From Lentisphaerota bacterium (GTDB lineage: Bacteria; Verrucomicrobiota; Lentisphaeria; Victivallales; UBA1829), in contig SUVR01000009.1 in NCBI GenBank assembly GCA_015061915.1, forward strand, positions 1 through 64,000: 64,000 nucleotides of DNA. The letters are read 5' to 3'. Position numbers and translations under genes: made by a program. Each line of letters begins with the position of its first letter. Position 1 is the first letter of the stretch. The notes under the pieces were generated by a model. It made no database searches and had not been told where the DNA came from. It saw only the letters and a list, made by a program, of their open reading frames with translations. Shown in pieces: positions 1 to 9,196 of this stretch.

Positions 1-19
1 CCCTGAAACATGATTTTTC

Positions 20-123
20 GTGACTTTTTCAAGAAAAAATCACAGCCGATGCGTCAAAATTGGTTTGACGCTGAAAAAATCAACTTTTTAACAAGATGAG
101 CCAAAACGTTTTGAAATTGGCTC
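20..123. promoter_or_regulatory. argF leader with three inverted repeats
   Basis: The 158 bases before argF hold three inverted repeats. The first has 11-base arms at 20-30 and 33-43 with one mismatch. The second is GCGTCAAA (51-58) against TTTGACGC (64-71). The third is GAGCCAA (98-104) against TTGGCTC (117-123), whose 12-base spacer contains AACGTT. They could be operator sites or leader hairpins. A TTGACG at 65-70 could serve as a -35 box, but no clear -10 follows. The role is inferred only from position and symmetry. Confidence 0.35.
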
Positions 124-158
124 AAAAGAAAAATTGAAAATACAACGAGGTAAAAAAG

Positions 159-1070
159 ATGATCAGACACTTGTTGACTGGTGAAGAAATCGGTAAAGTG
201 GAGTTTGAAAAGCTCATTGATCTTTCCCGTGAAATGAAAGCCACCCGCGGCACTGCCAAAGCGGTCAAGCCCCTTGCCGATAAGAGCATCGGCATGATCT
301 TTGCAAAATCCTCCACCCGTACCCGCGTCTCTTTCGAGGTCGGGATCCACGAACTGGGTGGACAGGCGATTTATCTGGATCAGAGCAAGACCCAGATGGG
401 CAGAGGCGAGACGGTTCCGGATACTGCCCGCGTTCTCAGCCGCTATCTGGGCGGGATCGTGATTCGTACTTACAAGCAGTCCGACATCGAAGAACTGGCG
501 CAGTATTCCAGCTGCCCCATCATCAACGCTCTGACGGATGACTACCACCCGTGTCAGGCACTGACTGATATGTTCACGATCTATGAAAAAGTCGGCAAGT
601 TTGAAGGCATCAAGATGGCGTATCTGGGCGATGGTGCCAGCAACATGGCGAACTCCCTCATGATGGCATCCCGTATTGCCGGTATCCACTTCGAGATCGG
701 TGCGCCGGAAGAATACAAACCCTCCGATGCGATCCTGAACAACACCTTCGGCGGCAGCGGCACGGTCTCCTGGACCAAAGATCCCGCTGAAGCAGTGAAG
801 GATGCCGACTTCATCTACACGGACGTGTGGGTGAGCATGGGCTTTGAAGAAGAAGCCAAAGAACGGATGCGGATTCTGGATCCCTACCGTCTGGATATGG
901 CGACTCTGCTCAAGGCGAAGCCCGGTGCCATGGTCATGCACTGTCTGCCCGCCCACCGTGGTGAGGAGATCACGGATGACGTCATGGAATCCCCCAACTC
1001 CATCGTGTTCGATGAAGCGGAAAACCGTCTCCACGTTCAGAAAGCGATCATGGCAACCCTGATCAAGTGA
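159..1070 (+). CDS. argF: ornithine carbamoyltransferase
   Basis: Cytosolic enzyme of arginine synthesis that joins ornithine and carbamoyl phosphate to give citrulline. The 303 residues match the usual family length. The carbamoyl-phosphate loop SSTRTR is at residues 51-56, HPCQ at 130-133, the ornithine-binding SMG loop at 226-228 and the HCLP active-site motif at 261-264. The SMG loop and HCLP separate it from aspartate carbamoyltransferase, which is encoded at 5.96 kb. The ATG follows GAGG at 147-150 with good spacing. No other arg genes lie nearby; the gene runs into a ComEC-like gene 13 bases later and may be co-transcribed with it. Confidence 0.95.
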   Translation: MIRHLLTGEEIGKVEFEKLIDLSREMKATRGTAKAVKPLADKSIGMIFAKSSTRTRVSFEVGIHELGGQAIYLDQSKTQMGRGETVPDTARVLSRYLGGIVIRTYKQSDIEELAQYSSCPIINALTDDYHPCQALTDMFTIYEKVGKFEGIKMAYLGDGASNMANSLMMASRIAGIHFEIGAPEEYKPSDAILNNTFGGSGTVSWTKDPAEAVKDADFIYTDVWVSMGFEEEAKERMRILDPYRLDMATLLKAKPGAMVMHCLPAHRGEEITDDVMESPNSIVFDEAENRLHVQKAIMATLIK

Positions 1071-1083
1071 TCGGTCTTTTCCA

Positions 1084-3291
1084 TTGACGGTGAACAGGGA
1101 AAAAGCGACAGTGGTCCTGCGTGACTTCTGCCGCTTTTTTTGTGCTTTGCGTCTGCGTGCTTCCGATGCCGTGACCGGCAATCCGGCGATTGCTTCCCTC
1201 GCAGCAGTGATCACGCTGCTCCTGCTTGTTTTCTGTGCCGGATTGAACCCGTGGCTTGCCATATTGTTTGTGCTGCCGGTTCTCTGTATATTACTGCCGT
1301 TGCGGACTGTTTTATGCTGTATTCTGCCCTCATTGGCGGCGGTGACGCTTTCGCTTTTGTTCCGGTCCGATCCCTCCCGGGAGCTGGAGGATGATCTGAT
1401 CAACCGCCGTGCATACGGGGAGTTTGAGGTCCGGATCACAGATCGGTCAGTCGATCCCGCCGGACCTGCAGCAAAAATGGTTCGGGCAGATCTGTTGAAG
1501 TTCCGCCTTGCAGGAGAGAAAGATTGGTCTGCACCTGCGAACCCGGTCCCGATCGGGTTGACCGGTCTGGAGAAATCACCCGGATATGAAGATGAAATCA
1601 GGCTGAACGGATTTCTTTTTGAGCCGGATGAACCTTTGTTGTCCGGAACATTCAACTACAAAGAGTATCTGGCGCGGGAAGGAATTACTTTTCTGCTGCG
1701 CCGGGACAAGGATCTGGAGCCGGCACTGCAGAGCCGGGGAAGCGGTATTTCCCGCTTTTTCTACGATTTCCGGAGTAAAACTTTGGCAAAGATGACTTCC
1801 GGTATGCGGTCAGAGGAGGCGAAGGCACTGGCGTCCGGGATTTTTTTCGGGATCAGCCGGGACCTCTCTCCGGAAACGAAGGCGGATTTTCTCCGCAGCG
1901 GCACGATCCATATTCTGACGGTCAGCGGGACCCACGTGGGATTTTTTGCCTTGCTGGTCTTCTTTTTGTGTCCCTATTTTTCATTCCGGGGCAGGGCGGT
2001 CTGTGTGATCCTGCTTACTGCCTGTTATGTGTGGTTGACCGGGCTGAACGAACCCTCGATCCGTGCGTGGATCATGCTTACCTGCTTCCAGCTTGTCCGG
2101 GTGTTCCGGTTCCGGACAAAATCCCTGAATACCCTGGCACTTGCCGCTTTGATCCTGCTGATCGCCGATCCGGATGACCTGTTTTCCACCGGATTCCAGT
2201 TTTCGTTCCTTGTAGTTGCAGTGCTGCTGATGTCGATTCCACTTGTGAAAGAAGTCCGGACGACCCTTTTTCCGGATCATCTGCTGGTGCCTGCCTCCCA
2301 GACCACTCAAACGGAATTTTTCTTCCGTGAACAGGGCAGGCGGCTGTTGGGTGCTGTGTTGGCGACGGGCGTTGCTGCTCTTGCCGGGACCGCACTTGCG
2401 GCATATTATCAGGGGTTGTTTTCCGGATCGTCTGTATTGGCGAACTTTCTGCTGCTGCCGGCGGTGGCGATTTCCTTCCCGGCAGCGGTCCTTGCCGGGA
2501 TCTCCGGTGTTTTTGTGCCTTTTCTGGAAGATCTGCTGCTGTTGATCCTTGCAGTAAACCGGAGTTTGGCGGAGACGGGTGTACTGACTTTTGCCAAGCC
2601 GCCTCTCTGGAGCGTTATCCTGATGACCGTATTGCTTCTTCTGTTGTTCCTGCCGGAAAAAGGGTTCTGGAAGATCCCGGTTGTCTGTGGTATCCTGCTG
2701 ATCCCGTTATGGTGGCACTTCCGGACGGTCCTGGCTGACCCGGAATTGCTGATCCTTGCCGGAAAAGACCGGAATTTTGTGCTTGTTCTTACCGAGCCGG
2801 ACCGGCGCAGTGCCATTGTCATCAATCTGCCGGATTATGCCGCTGCTTCGGAGGTCAGTGCATTCCTCAAGTGCCGTGGGATCACGGATTGCCGGATCTT
2901 TGCTGCATCGGATCATTTTTTCGGTTCAGTGGCGGGGCTGGATCATTTTGCCTCCCGGACCGGTTTGCAGGAGGCATATATTTTTGATCGTCAGAGACGG
3001 AAATGTGCAGGTTCATACCCGGTGCGGGAGCGAAAAGATGTATTTTTCTTGAAAAACGACTTGAAAATTATGTCAGAGCGTGATAATTTCAATGCCGTTT
3101 TCACCGGATACGGTATTTCAGTGACAGTTGTCCATTACGAAAATGGTACAAGCGCCCTTGCTGTGAACGGAAAAGAACAACTGTTGTGTCCCGCTTTGAC
3201 CCGCAGTTATCTGCTGTACCGGGCGGAACCGGATGGTTTGAAAGAAATCGGAAAATCAATGGAAATGGAAGGATGCGGTCGAAAAAAATGA
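1084..3291 (+). CDS. comEC: ComEC/Rec2-family DNA uptake channel, C-terminal domain degenerate
   Basis: Polytopic membrane protein of about 735 residues. The N-terminus has hydrophobic segments, then a soluble OB-like region, then the Competence domain with the family signatures LTVSGTHVGF and GFQFSFL followed by a long run of membrane helices. ComEC proteins move single-stranded DNA across the inner membrane. The C-terminal part aligns by eye with the usual metallo-beta-lactamase domain but keeps only SDHxxGS in place of the HxHxDH metal site, so nuclease activity seems lost. The start is uncertain: TTG at 1084 or GTG at 1090. The stop overlaps the next gene's ATG (ATGA), which suggests translational coupling. 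No other competence genes are visible. Confidence 0.85.
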   Translation: MTVNREKATVVLRDFCRFFCALRLRASDAVTGNPAIASLAAVITLLLLVFCAGLNPWLAILFVLPVLCILLPLRTVLCCILPSLAAVTLSLLFRSDPSRELEDDLINRRAYGEFEVRITDRSVDPAGPAAKMVRADLLKFRLAGEKDWSAPANPVPIGLTGLEKSPGYEDEIRLNGFLFEPDEPLLSGTFNYKEYLAREGITFLLRRDKDLEPALQSRGSGISRFFYDFRSKTLAKMTSGMRSEEAKALASGIFFGISRDLSPETKADFLRSGTIHILTVSGTHVGFFALLVFFLCPYFSFRGRAVCVILLTACYVWLTGLNEPSIRAWIMLTCFQLVRVFRFRTKSLNTLALAALILLIADPDDLFSTGFQFSFLVVAVLLMSIPLVKEVRTTLFPDHLLVPASQTTQTEFFFREQGRRLLGAVLATGVAALAGTALAAYYQGLFSGSSVLANFLLLPAVAISFPAAVLAGISGVFVPFLEDLLLLILAVNRSLAETGVLTFAKPPLWSVILMTVLLLLLFLPEKGFWKIPVVCGILLIPLWWHFRTVLADPELLILAGKDRNFVLVLTEPDRRSAIVINLPDYAAASEVSAFLKCRGITDCRIFAASDHFFGSVAGLDHFASRTGLQEAYIFDRQRRKCAGSYPVRERKDVFFLKNDLKIMSERDNFNAVFTGYGISVTVVHYENGTSALAVNGKEQLLCPALTRSYLLYRAEPDGLKEIGKSMEMEGCGRKK

Positions 3292-4439
3292 AAGTCTGCC
3301 ATGTGATCACCCGTATGATCGTGGGAGGTGCCCAGGAAAATACGCTTCTTTCTGCAAAGGGGCTTGCTGCTGCGGGGCACGAATGTGTGCTGTTGACCGG
3401 ACCCTCTCCCGGACCGGAGGGTGAACTGCTTGCCCGTACCGGGATCCCGGAAGGCGTGGAAGTGGTGGAATGCCCGTTTCTGGTGCGTGAGATTTCTCCG
3501 TTGAATGAGATCCGCGCATACCGTTTTATGAAAAAGTTTTTCCGGGAACGGGGCTTTGATCTTGTTCATACCCACAGCAGCAAAGCTGGAATTCTAGGGC
3601 GTCTTGCCGCTCACGCCGCCGGGGTGAAAAAAGTGGTGCATACGATCCACGGACTTGCCTTTCATCCCCGGGAACGCTGGTGGAAAAACAAACTCTATAT
3701 TGCATTGGAAGCGAAAGCTGCGAAAGTTTCCGATAAGATCTTTGCGGTGGCACAGGCGATGATCGAACAATCTCTTGCTGCCGGCATCGGGAAACGGGAG
3801 CAGTATCAGGTCGTTTACAGCGGCATGGAGCTGGAACGCTTCCTGAACGCGGAGCGGGAGAACGACTTGCGCCGGGATCTTGGCATCCCGGAAAATGCAA
3901 AAGTTGTTGGTACGGTCGCCCGTCTGTTCCCCCTGAAAGGGTACGAGGAACTGATGAAAGTGATCCCTTCTCTTGCCGCCACCCGGCAGGATCTGTACTT
4001 CCTTTTTGTGGGGAACGGGTCTATGATGGATGAGATCCGGCAATGGGCTGCCGCTCAAGGTCTGGCAGAACGGATCCGGTTTGCCGGTCTGGTGCCGCCC
4101 CATGAAGTCTGCCGTTATGTGGCACAGATGGATCTGCTGGTTCATTTCTCCCTGCGGGAAGGGCTGCCCCGGGCGGCGGTTCAGGCTCTCGCCGAAGCGA
4201 AACCGGTGGTGGCATATCCGCTGGATGGAACACCGGAGGTCGTGATCGACGGCGTGACTGGCTATCTGCCGCAGCCGGGTGATCTTGCCGCTATGGAACG
4301 GGCGATCGGTGATCTGCTGGATGACGATGCAAAACGGATCGAATTCGGTCAAGCGGGACAGGATCTGGTACGGGAGAAATTCCCCTGGCAGGTGATGTCT
4401 GATACTCTCACAGCCGCCTATCAGAAACTGCTTTCCTGA
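3288..4439 (+). CDS. glycosyltransferase family 4 (GT-B)
   Basis: Predicted cytosolic GT-B glycosyltransferase of 383 residues. The N-terminal Rossmann domain opens with VCHVITRM and the glycine-rich GGAQENTLL loop typical of GT4 enzymes. It continues with HTHSSKAG and a C-terminal nucleotide-sugar domain containing VARLFPLKGYEEL and an E-x7-E-like segment (SLREGLPRAAVQALA). The chosen ATG overlaps the comEC stop. An in-frame ATG at 3273 is possible and lies just after GGAAGG. The acceptor cannot be told from sequence; a role in lipid or surface polysaccharide assembly is a family-level guess. Confidence 0.85.
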   Translation: MKVCHVITRMIVGGAQENTLLSAKGLAAAGHECVLLTGPSPGPEGELLARTGIPEGVEVVECPFLVREISPLNEIRAYRFMKKFFRERGFDLVHTHSSKAGILGRLAAHAAGVKKVVHTIHGLAFHPRERWWKNKLYIALEAKAAKVSDKIFAVAQAMIEQSLAAGIGKREQYQVVYSGMELERFLNAERENDLRRDLGIPENAKVVGTVARLFPLKGYEELMKVIPSLAATRQDLYFLFVGNGSMMDEIRQWAAAQGLAERIRFAGLVPPHEVCRYVAQMDLLVHFSLREGLPRAAVQALAEAKPVVAYPLDGTPEVVIDGVTGYLPQPGDLAAMERAIGDLLDDDAKRIEFGQAGQDLVREKFPWQVMSDTLTAAYQKLLS

Positions 4440-4469
4440 ATAAAAATACGCAACAAAACAAGGTAACAA

Positions 4470-5237
4470 ATGTTCGACTATTTCTTTGGTGATTTTACTT
4501 TCGTGCAGATTGCCGGTCTGCTTCTTTCCGCTTTTCTGATCGGTGTGAACAAAACCGGTATCCCCGGGATCGGTACACTTCCGGTGGTACTGCTGTCTCT
4601 GCTCTTTCCGGCAAAATTTTCCACGGGTCTGCAGCTGATTATGCTCTGTACGGCAGATTTGTTTGCGGTGGCATACTATCACCGGGGTGCCAACTGGCGT
4701 CTGCTGGTGAAACTGCTGCCCTGTGCGCTGTGCGGGATCGCCATCGGATCGCTCACGCTCCATTATATGAACGATACCGCTATGTCCATTGCCATCGGCA
4801 CGATCCTGATCCTGCTTTCCGGCGTTCATTTCTTCCGGACATACTACCTGAAAAATGAGGATGTCCCTTCCCATTGGGCGTTTACCATGTTTGTCGGTTT
4901 GATGGCGGGCTTTACTACCCAGATCGCCAATGCCGCCGGACCGGTCATGGCGCTGTATCTCCTTGCTATGCGGTTGGATAAGAAAGAATACATGGGCACG
5001 GCTGCCATGTACTTCATGATCCTGAACTGGATCAAGCTGCCTATCTTTGTGTTTGAAGGGCGGATCGAGATGCAGTCCGTGATGCTGGATCTCCCCATGC
5101 TGCCGATCCTGCTCCTCGGTGCCGCCGCCGGGATCTGGTTCTTCAAAAAGATCTCCCAGAAGGGGTTTGATACGGTGATCCATACGCTGGTGATCCTCAG
5201 TGCCCTCTGGCTGCTGGTCAAAGTGATCGTATTCTGA
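4470..5237 (+). CDS. TSUP (TauE/SafE) family membrane permease
   Basis: Integral membrane protein of 255 residues with about eight hydrophobic segments in two similar halves, each starting with a GxNKTGIPG- or G(F)TTQIANAAGP-like motif. This is the TauE/SafE (TSUP) anion permease fold, often linked to export of sulfite or organosulfur anions. The substrate is not defined here. The ATG is preceded by AAGG. It is 30 bases downstream of the glycosyltransferase. T-rich sequence without a hairpin follows, and then the pyr promoter. Confidence 0.85.
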   Translation: MFDYFFGDFTFVQIAGLLLSAFLIGVNKTGIPGIGTLPVVLLSLLFPAKFSTGLQLIMLCTADLFAVAYYHRGANWRLLVKLLPCALCGIAIGSLTLHYMNDTAMSIAIGTILILLSGVHFFRTYYLKNEDVPSHWAFTMFVGLMAGFTTQIANAAGPVMALYLLAMRLDKKEYMGTAAMYFMILNWIKLPIFVFEGRIEMQSVMLDLPMLPILLLGAAAGIWFFKKISQKGFDTVIHTLVILSALWLLVKVIVF

Positions 5238-5265
5238 TTTTTTTCCGATTTTTTCTCGTTTACCG

Positions 5266-5294
5266 TTGGAATATTTACTATACTGTGATATTTT
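5266..5294 (+). promoter_or_regulatory. predicted promoter of the pyr operon
   Basis: TTGGAA at 5266-5271, 17-base spacer, TATTTT at 5289-5294. The -10 is identical to those proposed before galE, rpmH and purT in this window. Confidence 0.55.
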
Positions 5295-5303
5295 ACAGTG
5301 CGG

Positions 5304-5344
5304 TCGGGGCGTTTTTATGGATTGTCCGCCCCGATGAACTTTTT
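5304..5344 (+). promoter_or_regulatory. stem-loop in the pyr leader (possible attenuator)
   Basis: TCGGGGCG (5304-5311) pairs perfectly with CGCCCCGA (5337-5344), enclosing a 25-base loop. TTTTT follows five bases later. It sits between the predicted promoter and pyrR, where PyrR-type attenuation or a PyrR-binding site would be expected. I do not see the Bacillus PyrR binding-loop consensus, so the regulatory role is inferred. Confidence 0.45.
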
Positions 5345-5370
5345 ACACCACGGCAAGGAGCGTTGAAAAT

Positions 5371-5943
5371 ATGATGGAAGAACCGGAAATGCAGCTCGTT
5401 ATGACAGATGAGCAGGTTCACGAAGCGATCGAAAAGGTCGCATACGCTGTCTATGCTGAGTTCTTTGAGGGCAAAACGGAAGCGGAATATGCGCCGGTCG
5501 CCCTCCTGGGGATCCAGACCAGCGGCATCCCGCTCAGCAGAAGAATCGCTAAATTTATCCGGGAAAAAACTGGTTACGATGTCCCGATCGGTACGCTGGA
5601 TATTTCTATGTATCGGGATGACATTGGCGTTCGCAAGGTGCTGCCCCCCATCCGGGAGACGAATATCCCCTTTGACATCGAGGGCGGCGTGGTCATCCTC
5701 ACAGATGCCATTCTGCAATCCGGAAGAACCATCCGGGCGGCACTGGATGCCGTGACCGATTTCGGGAGACCCGCCATGATCCGCCTTGCTACCATGATCG
5801 ACCGCGGATTGCGGGAGTTCCCGATCCGGGCAGACTATGTTGGCGCACATATCGAAGTTCCTGCAGAGAAAAGACTTACTACAAGATGGACCGAATATAA
5901 CCAGCCGGACGGTGTGTATGCCGTTCCGAAAGTCAAACAATAA
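5371..5943 (+). CDS. pyrR: PyrR-type pyrimidine operon regulator / uracil phosphoribosyltransferase
   Basis: Type I phosphoribosyltransferase fold of 190 residues. PyrR proteins bind pyr mRNA in response to UMP/UTP and can also convert uracil plus PRPP to UMP. Family hallmarks are LLGIQTSGIPLS, GTLDISMYRDD and a PRPP-binding segment ending LQSGRT. The usual acidic pair in that segment (VDD) reads TDA here, so the second aspartate is alanine. The gene leads pyrB and pyrC, which supports a regulatory role. AAGGAG precedes tandem ATG codons at 5371 and 5374. Confidence 0.88.
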   Translation: MMEEPEMQLVMTDEQVHEAIEKVAYAVYAEFFEGKTEAEYAPVALLGIQTSGIPLSRRIAKFIREKTGYDVPIGTLDISMYRDDIGVRKVLPPIRETNIPFDIEGGVVILTDAILQSGRTIRAALDAVTDFGRPAMIRLATMIDRGLREFPIRADYVGAHIEVPAEKRLTTRWTEYNQPDGVYAVPKVKQ

Positions 5944-5958
5944 GAGGTAAACGGTAAA

Positions 5959-6891
5959 ATGGATTTCAACTGGACAAAAAAAGACCTGCTGAGTCTCTAT
6001 GACCTTTCCCGTGAGGAGATCGTGCATATCCTCGATACGGCGGAAGAGTTCAAAAAAGTTTCCCAGCGCAATGTGAAAAAAGTGCCCGCTCTCCGGGGCA
6101 AAACCGTCGTCAACCTCTTCGTCGAACCCAGCACCAGAACCCGCCTTTCCTTTGAACTGGCGGAAAAACGCCTCAGTGCGGACGTGATCAATGTGCAGGC
6201 GGATGCCAGCAGCCTCCGCAAAGGTGAATCGCTGCTGGATACCGTGAAAAATATCCGGGCGCTGCAGGTGGATATCGTAGTCATGCGCCACTCCGCTGCC
6301 GGCGCCCCCAACTTCCTCTCCCGGGAACTGGCAGATTGCAGCATTGTCAATGCCGGGGACGGCGCTCACAGCCATCCCACGCAGGCTCTGCTGGACCTCT
6401 TTACTATGCGGGAGAAGAAGGGACGCATCGAAGGGCTCAATGTGGCGATTATTGGCGATATCCTTCACAGCCGCGTTGCCCGCAGCAATATCTGGGGCCT
6501 CCTGAAGCTGGGCGCCAATGTGACCATCTCCGGTCCTGCAACGCTGGTGCCGAAAGAATTTGAAAAGATCGGTGTCCGGGTCTGCCGCAACCTGAAAGAT
6601 GCAGTCAAGGATGCCGATGTGATCAACCTGTTGCGTATCCAGCACGAACGCCAGCGAACCGAATATTTCCCCGGTACCGGCGAATATGCCAAGTTCTACG
6701 GGATCAACCCGGACAGCATGAAGTACATCTCTCCTGAAACGCTGATCATGCACCCCGGTCCCATCAATCGCGGTGTGGAACTGGATTCCGCCATTGCAGA
6801 TGGTCCTCAATCCGTTATTCTTGAACAGGTAACAAACGGGCTCGCCGTGCGTATGGCGGTCCTCTTCCTCGTAGCTGGAGCGTTGAAATGA
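5959..6891 (+). CDS. pyrB: aspartate carbamoyltransferase, catalytic chain
   Basis: Second step of de novo pyrimidine synthesis: carbamoyl phosphate plus aspartate gives carbamoyl aspartate. It has 310 residues, the normal catalytic-chain length. The carbamoyl-phosphate loop PSTRTR is near residues 57-62, followed by HPTQALLDL and the aspartate-site motif MHPGPINRGVEL. No pyrI regulatory chain is seen, so the unregulated trimeric form found next to PyrR in many bacteria is likely. It lies 15 bases after pyrR with AGAGG before the ATG. Its TGA overlaps the pyrC start. Confidence 0.95.
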   Translation: MDFNWTKKDLLSLYDLSREEIVHILDTAEEFKKVSQRNVKKVPALRGKTVVNLFVEPSTRTRLSFELAEKRLSADVINVQADASSLRKGESLLDTVKNIRALQVDIVVMRHSAAGAPNFLSRELADCSIVNAGDGAHSHPTQALLDLFTMREKKGRIEGLNVAIIGDILHSRVARSNIWGLLKLGANVTISGPATLVPKEFEKIGVRVCRNLKDAVKDADVINLLRIQHERQRTEYFPGTGEYAKFYGINPDSMKYISPETLIMHPGPINRGVELDSAIADGPQSVILEQVTNGLAVRMAVLFLVAGALK

Positions 6892-8192
6892 TGATGAAAA
6901 AACAGAACAACTGGATCCTTTCCGGCGCACGGGTCATTGACCCCGTCAATAACATCGACGAAGTGCGCAATGTGTATATCAAAGATGGCATCATCGTGGA
7001 TGAAGCTGCAATGCAGGGCGTGGAAGCCGAAGAACTGGACCTGACCGGAAAAGTGGTCGCCCCCGGTTTCATTGATGTTCATGTACATCTGCGTCAGCCG
7101 GGCAAAGTGGATGCGGAAACGGTCCGTACCGGAACGCTGGCTGCTGCTGCCGGCGGTTTTACCACGGTCGTCGCTATGCCCAATACCAGCCCTGTCACGG
7201 ACAACGCCGCTCAAGTGCAGTATATCCGGGAACTGGCGGAACGGGATGGAATCGTTCACGTGCTTCCCTGCGGAGCCTTGAGCAAAGGTCTCGCCGGTGA
7301 GGAAATGGCACCCATCGGCAGTCTGGCGTCTGCCGGAGTCGCAGCTCTTTCTGATGATGGAAAGTGCGTTCAGAATCACGAACTTATGCGCCACATTGTG
7401 GAATATGCCAGCAACTTCGATCTGCCCATTATGGATCACTGCGAAAATACTGCTCTCGCCGCCGGAGGCGTGATACACGAAGGCTATTGGAGCGTCCTGC
7501 TCGGCATGAAAGGTCAGCCCAGCGCTGCGGAAGAACTGATGATCTCCCGTAACATCATGCTTGCCCGTATGACCGGCTGCCGCATCCATATGCAGCACGT
7601 CAGCGCACGGGAATCGGTTGCTCTGCTCCGCTATGCCCGGGCAAACGGTATCCCTGTTACCGGCGAAGCTACTCCTCATCACATCGCACTGACGGATGTG
7701 GAGATCAAACGTTTTGACACCAACTACAAGATGAACCCGCCCCTCCGTTCCGAAGATGACCGGATGGCTGTCATCGAAGGCTTGCAGGATGGTACGCTGA
7801 CCATCATTGCCACTGACCACGCTCCCCACACGCAAACTGCAAAACAGGTGGAGTTTGACTATGCTCCCTTCGGGATCATCGGGCTGGAAACGGCTGTCCC
7901 TGTCACCCTGACCGAACTGGTACACAAGGGCTATCTCACGCTGCCCCAGTTGATCAGCAAGTTTACCAAAGGTCCGGCGGAACTGCTCAAGCGGCCCATC
8001 GGATCTCTTTCCATCGGCAGTGCTGCTGATGTGACCGTGATCGATCCGGAGGTGGAACATACCATCGACATCAATTCCTTCTACTCCAAGTCCCGCAATA
8101 CGCCGTTCCACGGCTATCAGGCAAAAGGTTGGACCGCCGCCACGTTTGTGGATGGTGTCTGCGTCTATTCCCGTCTGGATGAAGAACGGTAA
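6888..8192 (+). CDS. pyrC: dihydroorotase, class I
   Basis: Zinc amidohydrolase that cyclises carbamoyl aspartate to dihydroorotate. It has 434 residues. The metal-binding HVHLRQPG motif is near residues 65-72, MPNTSPVTDN is in the substrate region, and the catalytic-aspartate motif ATDHAPHT is near residue 310. Three ATG codons in a row (6888, 6891, 6894) follow GGAG. The first forms an ATGA overlap with pyrB, so translation is probably coupled. A lipoprotein gene follows 10 bases after the stop. Confidence 0.95.
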   Translation: MMMKKQNNWILSGARVIDPVNNIDEVRNVYIKDGIIVDEAAMQGVEAEELDLTGKVVAPGFIDVHVHLRQPGKVDAETVRTGTLAAAAGGFTTVVAMPNTSPVTDNAAQVQYIRELAERDGIVHVLPCGALSKGLAGEEMAPIGSLASAGVAALSDDGKCVQNHELMRHIVEYASNFDLPIMDHCENTALAAGGVIHEGYWSVLLGMKGQPSAAEELMISRNIMLARMTGCRIHMQHVSARESVALLRYARANGIPVTGEATPHHIALTDVEIKRFDTNYKMNPPLRSEDDRMAVIEGLQDGTLTIIATDHAPHTQTAKQVEFDYAPFGIIGLETAVPVTLTELVHKGYLTLPQLISKFTKGPAELLKRPIGSLSIGSAADVTVIDPEVEHTIDINSFYSKSRNTPFHGYQAKGWTAATFVDGVCVYSRLDEER

Positions 8193-8202
8193 GGAGCGGA
8201 AG

Positions 8203-9177
8203 ATGCTGAAAAAGTTGTTGCTCTGTTCTCTGCTGACTTTGGGGATCACTGCCTGTTCTTCCGTGGAGGAAAAGCCGGAAGTGCAGCCCGAAAAACTGCC
8301 CCTGACTTTGAAAGACGGCAAACTGTCCGGTGAATATACGGTCGCAGAAGGCGAAACGCCGGTCCTTTTCTCCGTCCGGAAAGATCAGCTCGGACCTGTG
8401 TACAGAATCCGGTTTGACGAGGGCGAACAGAGCAAAGTGGCTGAAACGATCCCCGCCGGGACAAAATGGCTTCAGGTCTTCGGTGTCGATTTTCAACTGC
8501 CCGGAAAAGGCGGTGCAACCCTGACTGCTTATGATGTGAACGGAGAAAAAGTCTTTTTCTTCTTATGCGATCCCGTAAATACAAAACAGGGAACGGAATG
8601 GAACGGACAGCTTGTCAGCCGCGGCACGCATCATTTCCGTATTCTTGTTACAAAAGACGGTCAGATCTTCAATGTCAAAGCGCCCGGATACCGGGATGGC
8701 AGCTGGATGACATACAGCTACTGCTATGAATTCAGCAATCAGGAAGGAAAACTGGCGATCCGGAACGGATGGACGGAATGGATCCTGACTGCGGTGGAAC
8801 TGCCCCCATATCAGCCGGATCCCATGGCGCACTTTGAACTCAATCTGCCCGACATCGAGAAACATCTTGCCGCCATGCAGCAGAAAGAAGGCCTCTTCCG
8901 CTGTATGACAGGCTCCGACTTCAAAAACTTCTGCGACCGGGCAAAAGGTCTGAAAGCCGGTATGAGTCCCGATGAAGTGAAAACGATTCTGGGCGAGCCG
9001 GACAGCAATGGGGTCACTATGGCTCTCAAAGGACCGGCAGGTAAACGGTACCGCACTCTGACATACTGGATCACCAAGAAGGAGCAGAATGGTGTGAACC
9101 TGTATATCGACAGCGCTCTGCACCTCCGCTTCCGGACCGCCGAAGACGGTTCCGAACAGCTGGAACAGAGCTACTGA
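8203..9177 (+). CDS. lipoprotein with BamE/SmpA-like C-terminal domain
   Basis: Predicted lipoprotein of 324 residues. It begins with a short lysine-containing signal peptide and a lipobox ending LGITAC. The N-terminal part is an unrecognised beta-rich domain. The last about 80 residues carry GMSPDEVKTILGEPDS, the G-x-x-x-x-E-V-x-x-x-L-G-x-P pattern of SmpA/OmlA (BamE-like) domains, which often act in outer-membrane assembly. The ATG follows AAGGAG. It is 10 bases after pyrC and probably rides on the pyr transcript, although no metabolic link is visible. Its own function is unknown. Confidence 0.7.
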   Translation: MLKKLLLCSLLTLGITACSSVEEKPEVQPEKLPLTLKDGKLSGEYTVAEGETPVLFSVRKDQLGPVYRIRFDEGEQSKVAETIPAGTKWLQVFGVDFQLPGKGGATLTAYDVNGEKVFFFLCDPVNTKQGTEWNGQLVSRGTHHFRILVTKDGQIFNVKAPGYRDGSWMTYSYCYEFSNQEGKLAIRNGWTEWILTAVELPPYQPDPMAHFELNLPDIEKHLAAMQQKEGLFRCMTGSDFKNFCDRAKGLKAGMSPDEVKTILGEPDSNGVTMALKGPAGKRYRTLTYWITKKEQNGVNLYIDSALHLRFRTAEDGSEQLEQSY

Positions 9178-9196
9178 AGCAGATATACGCCGCCGG

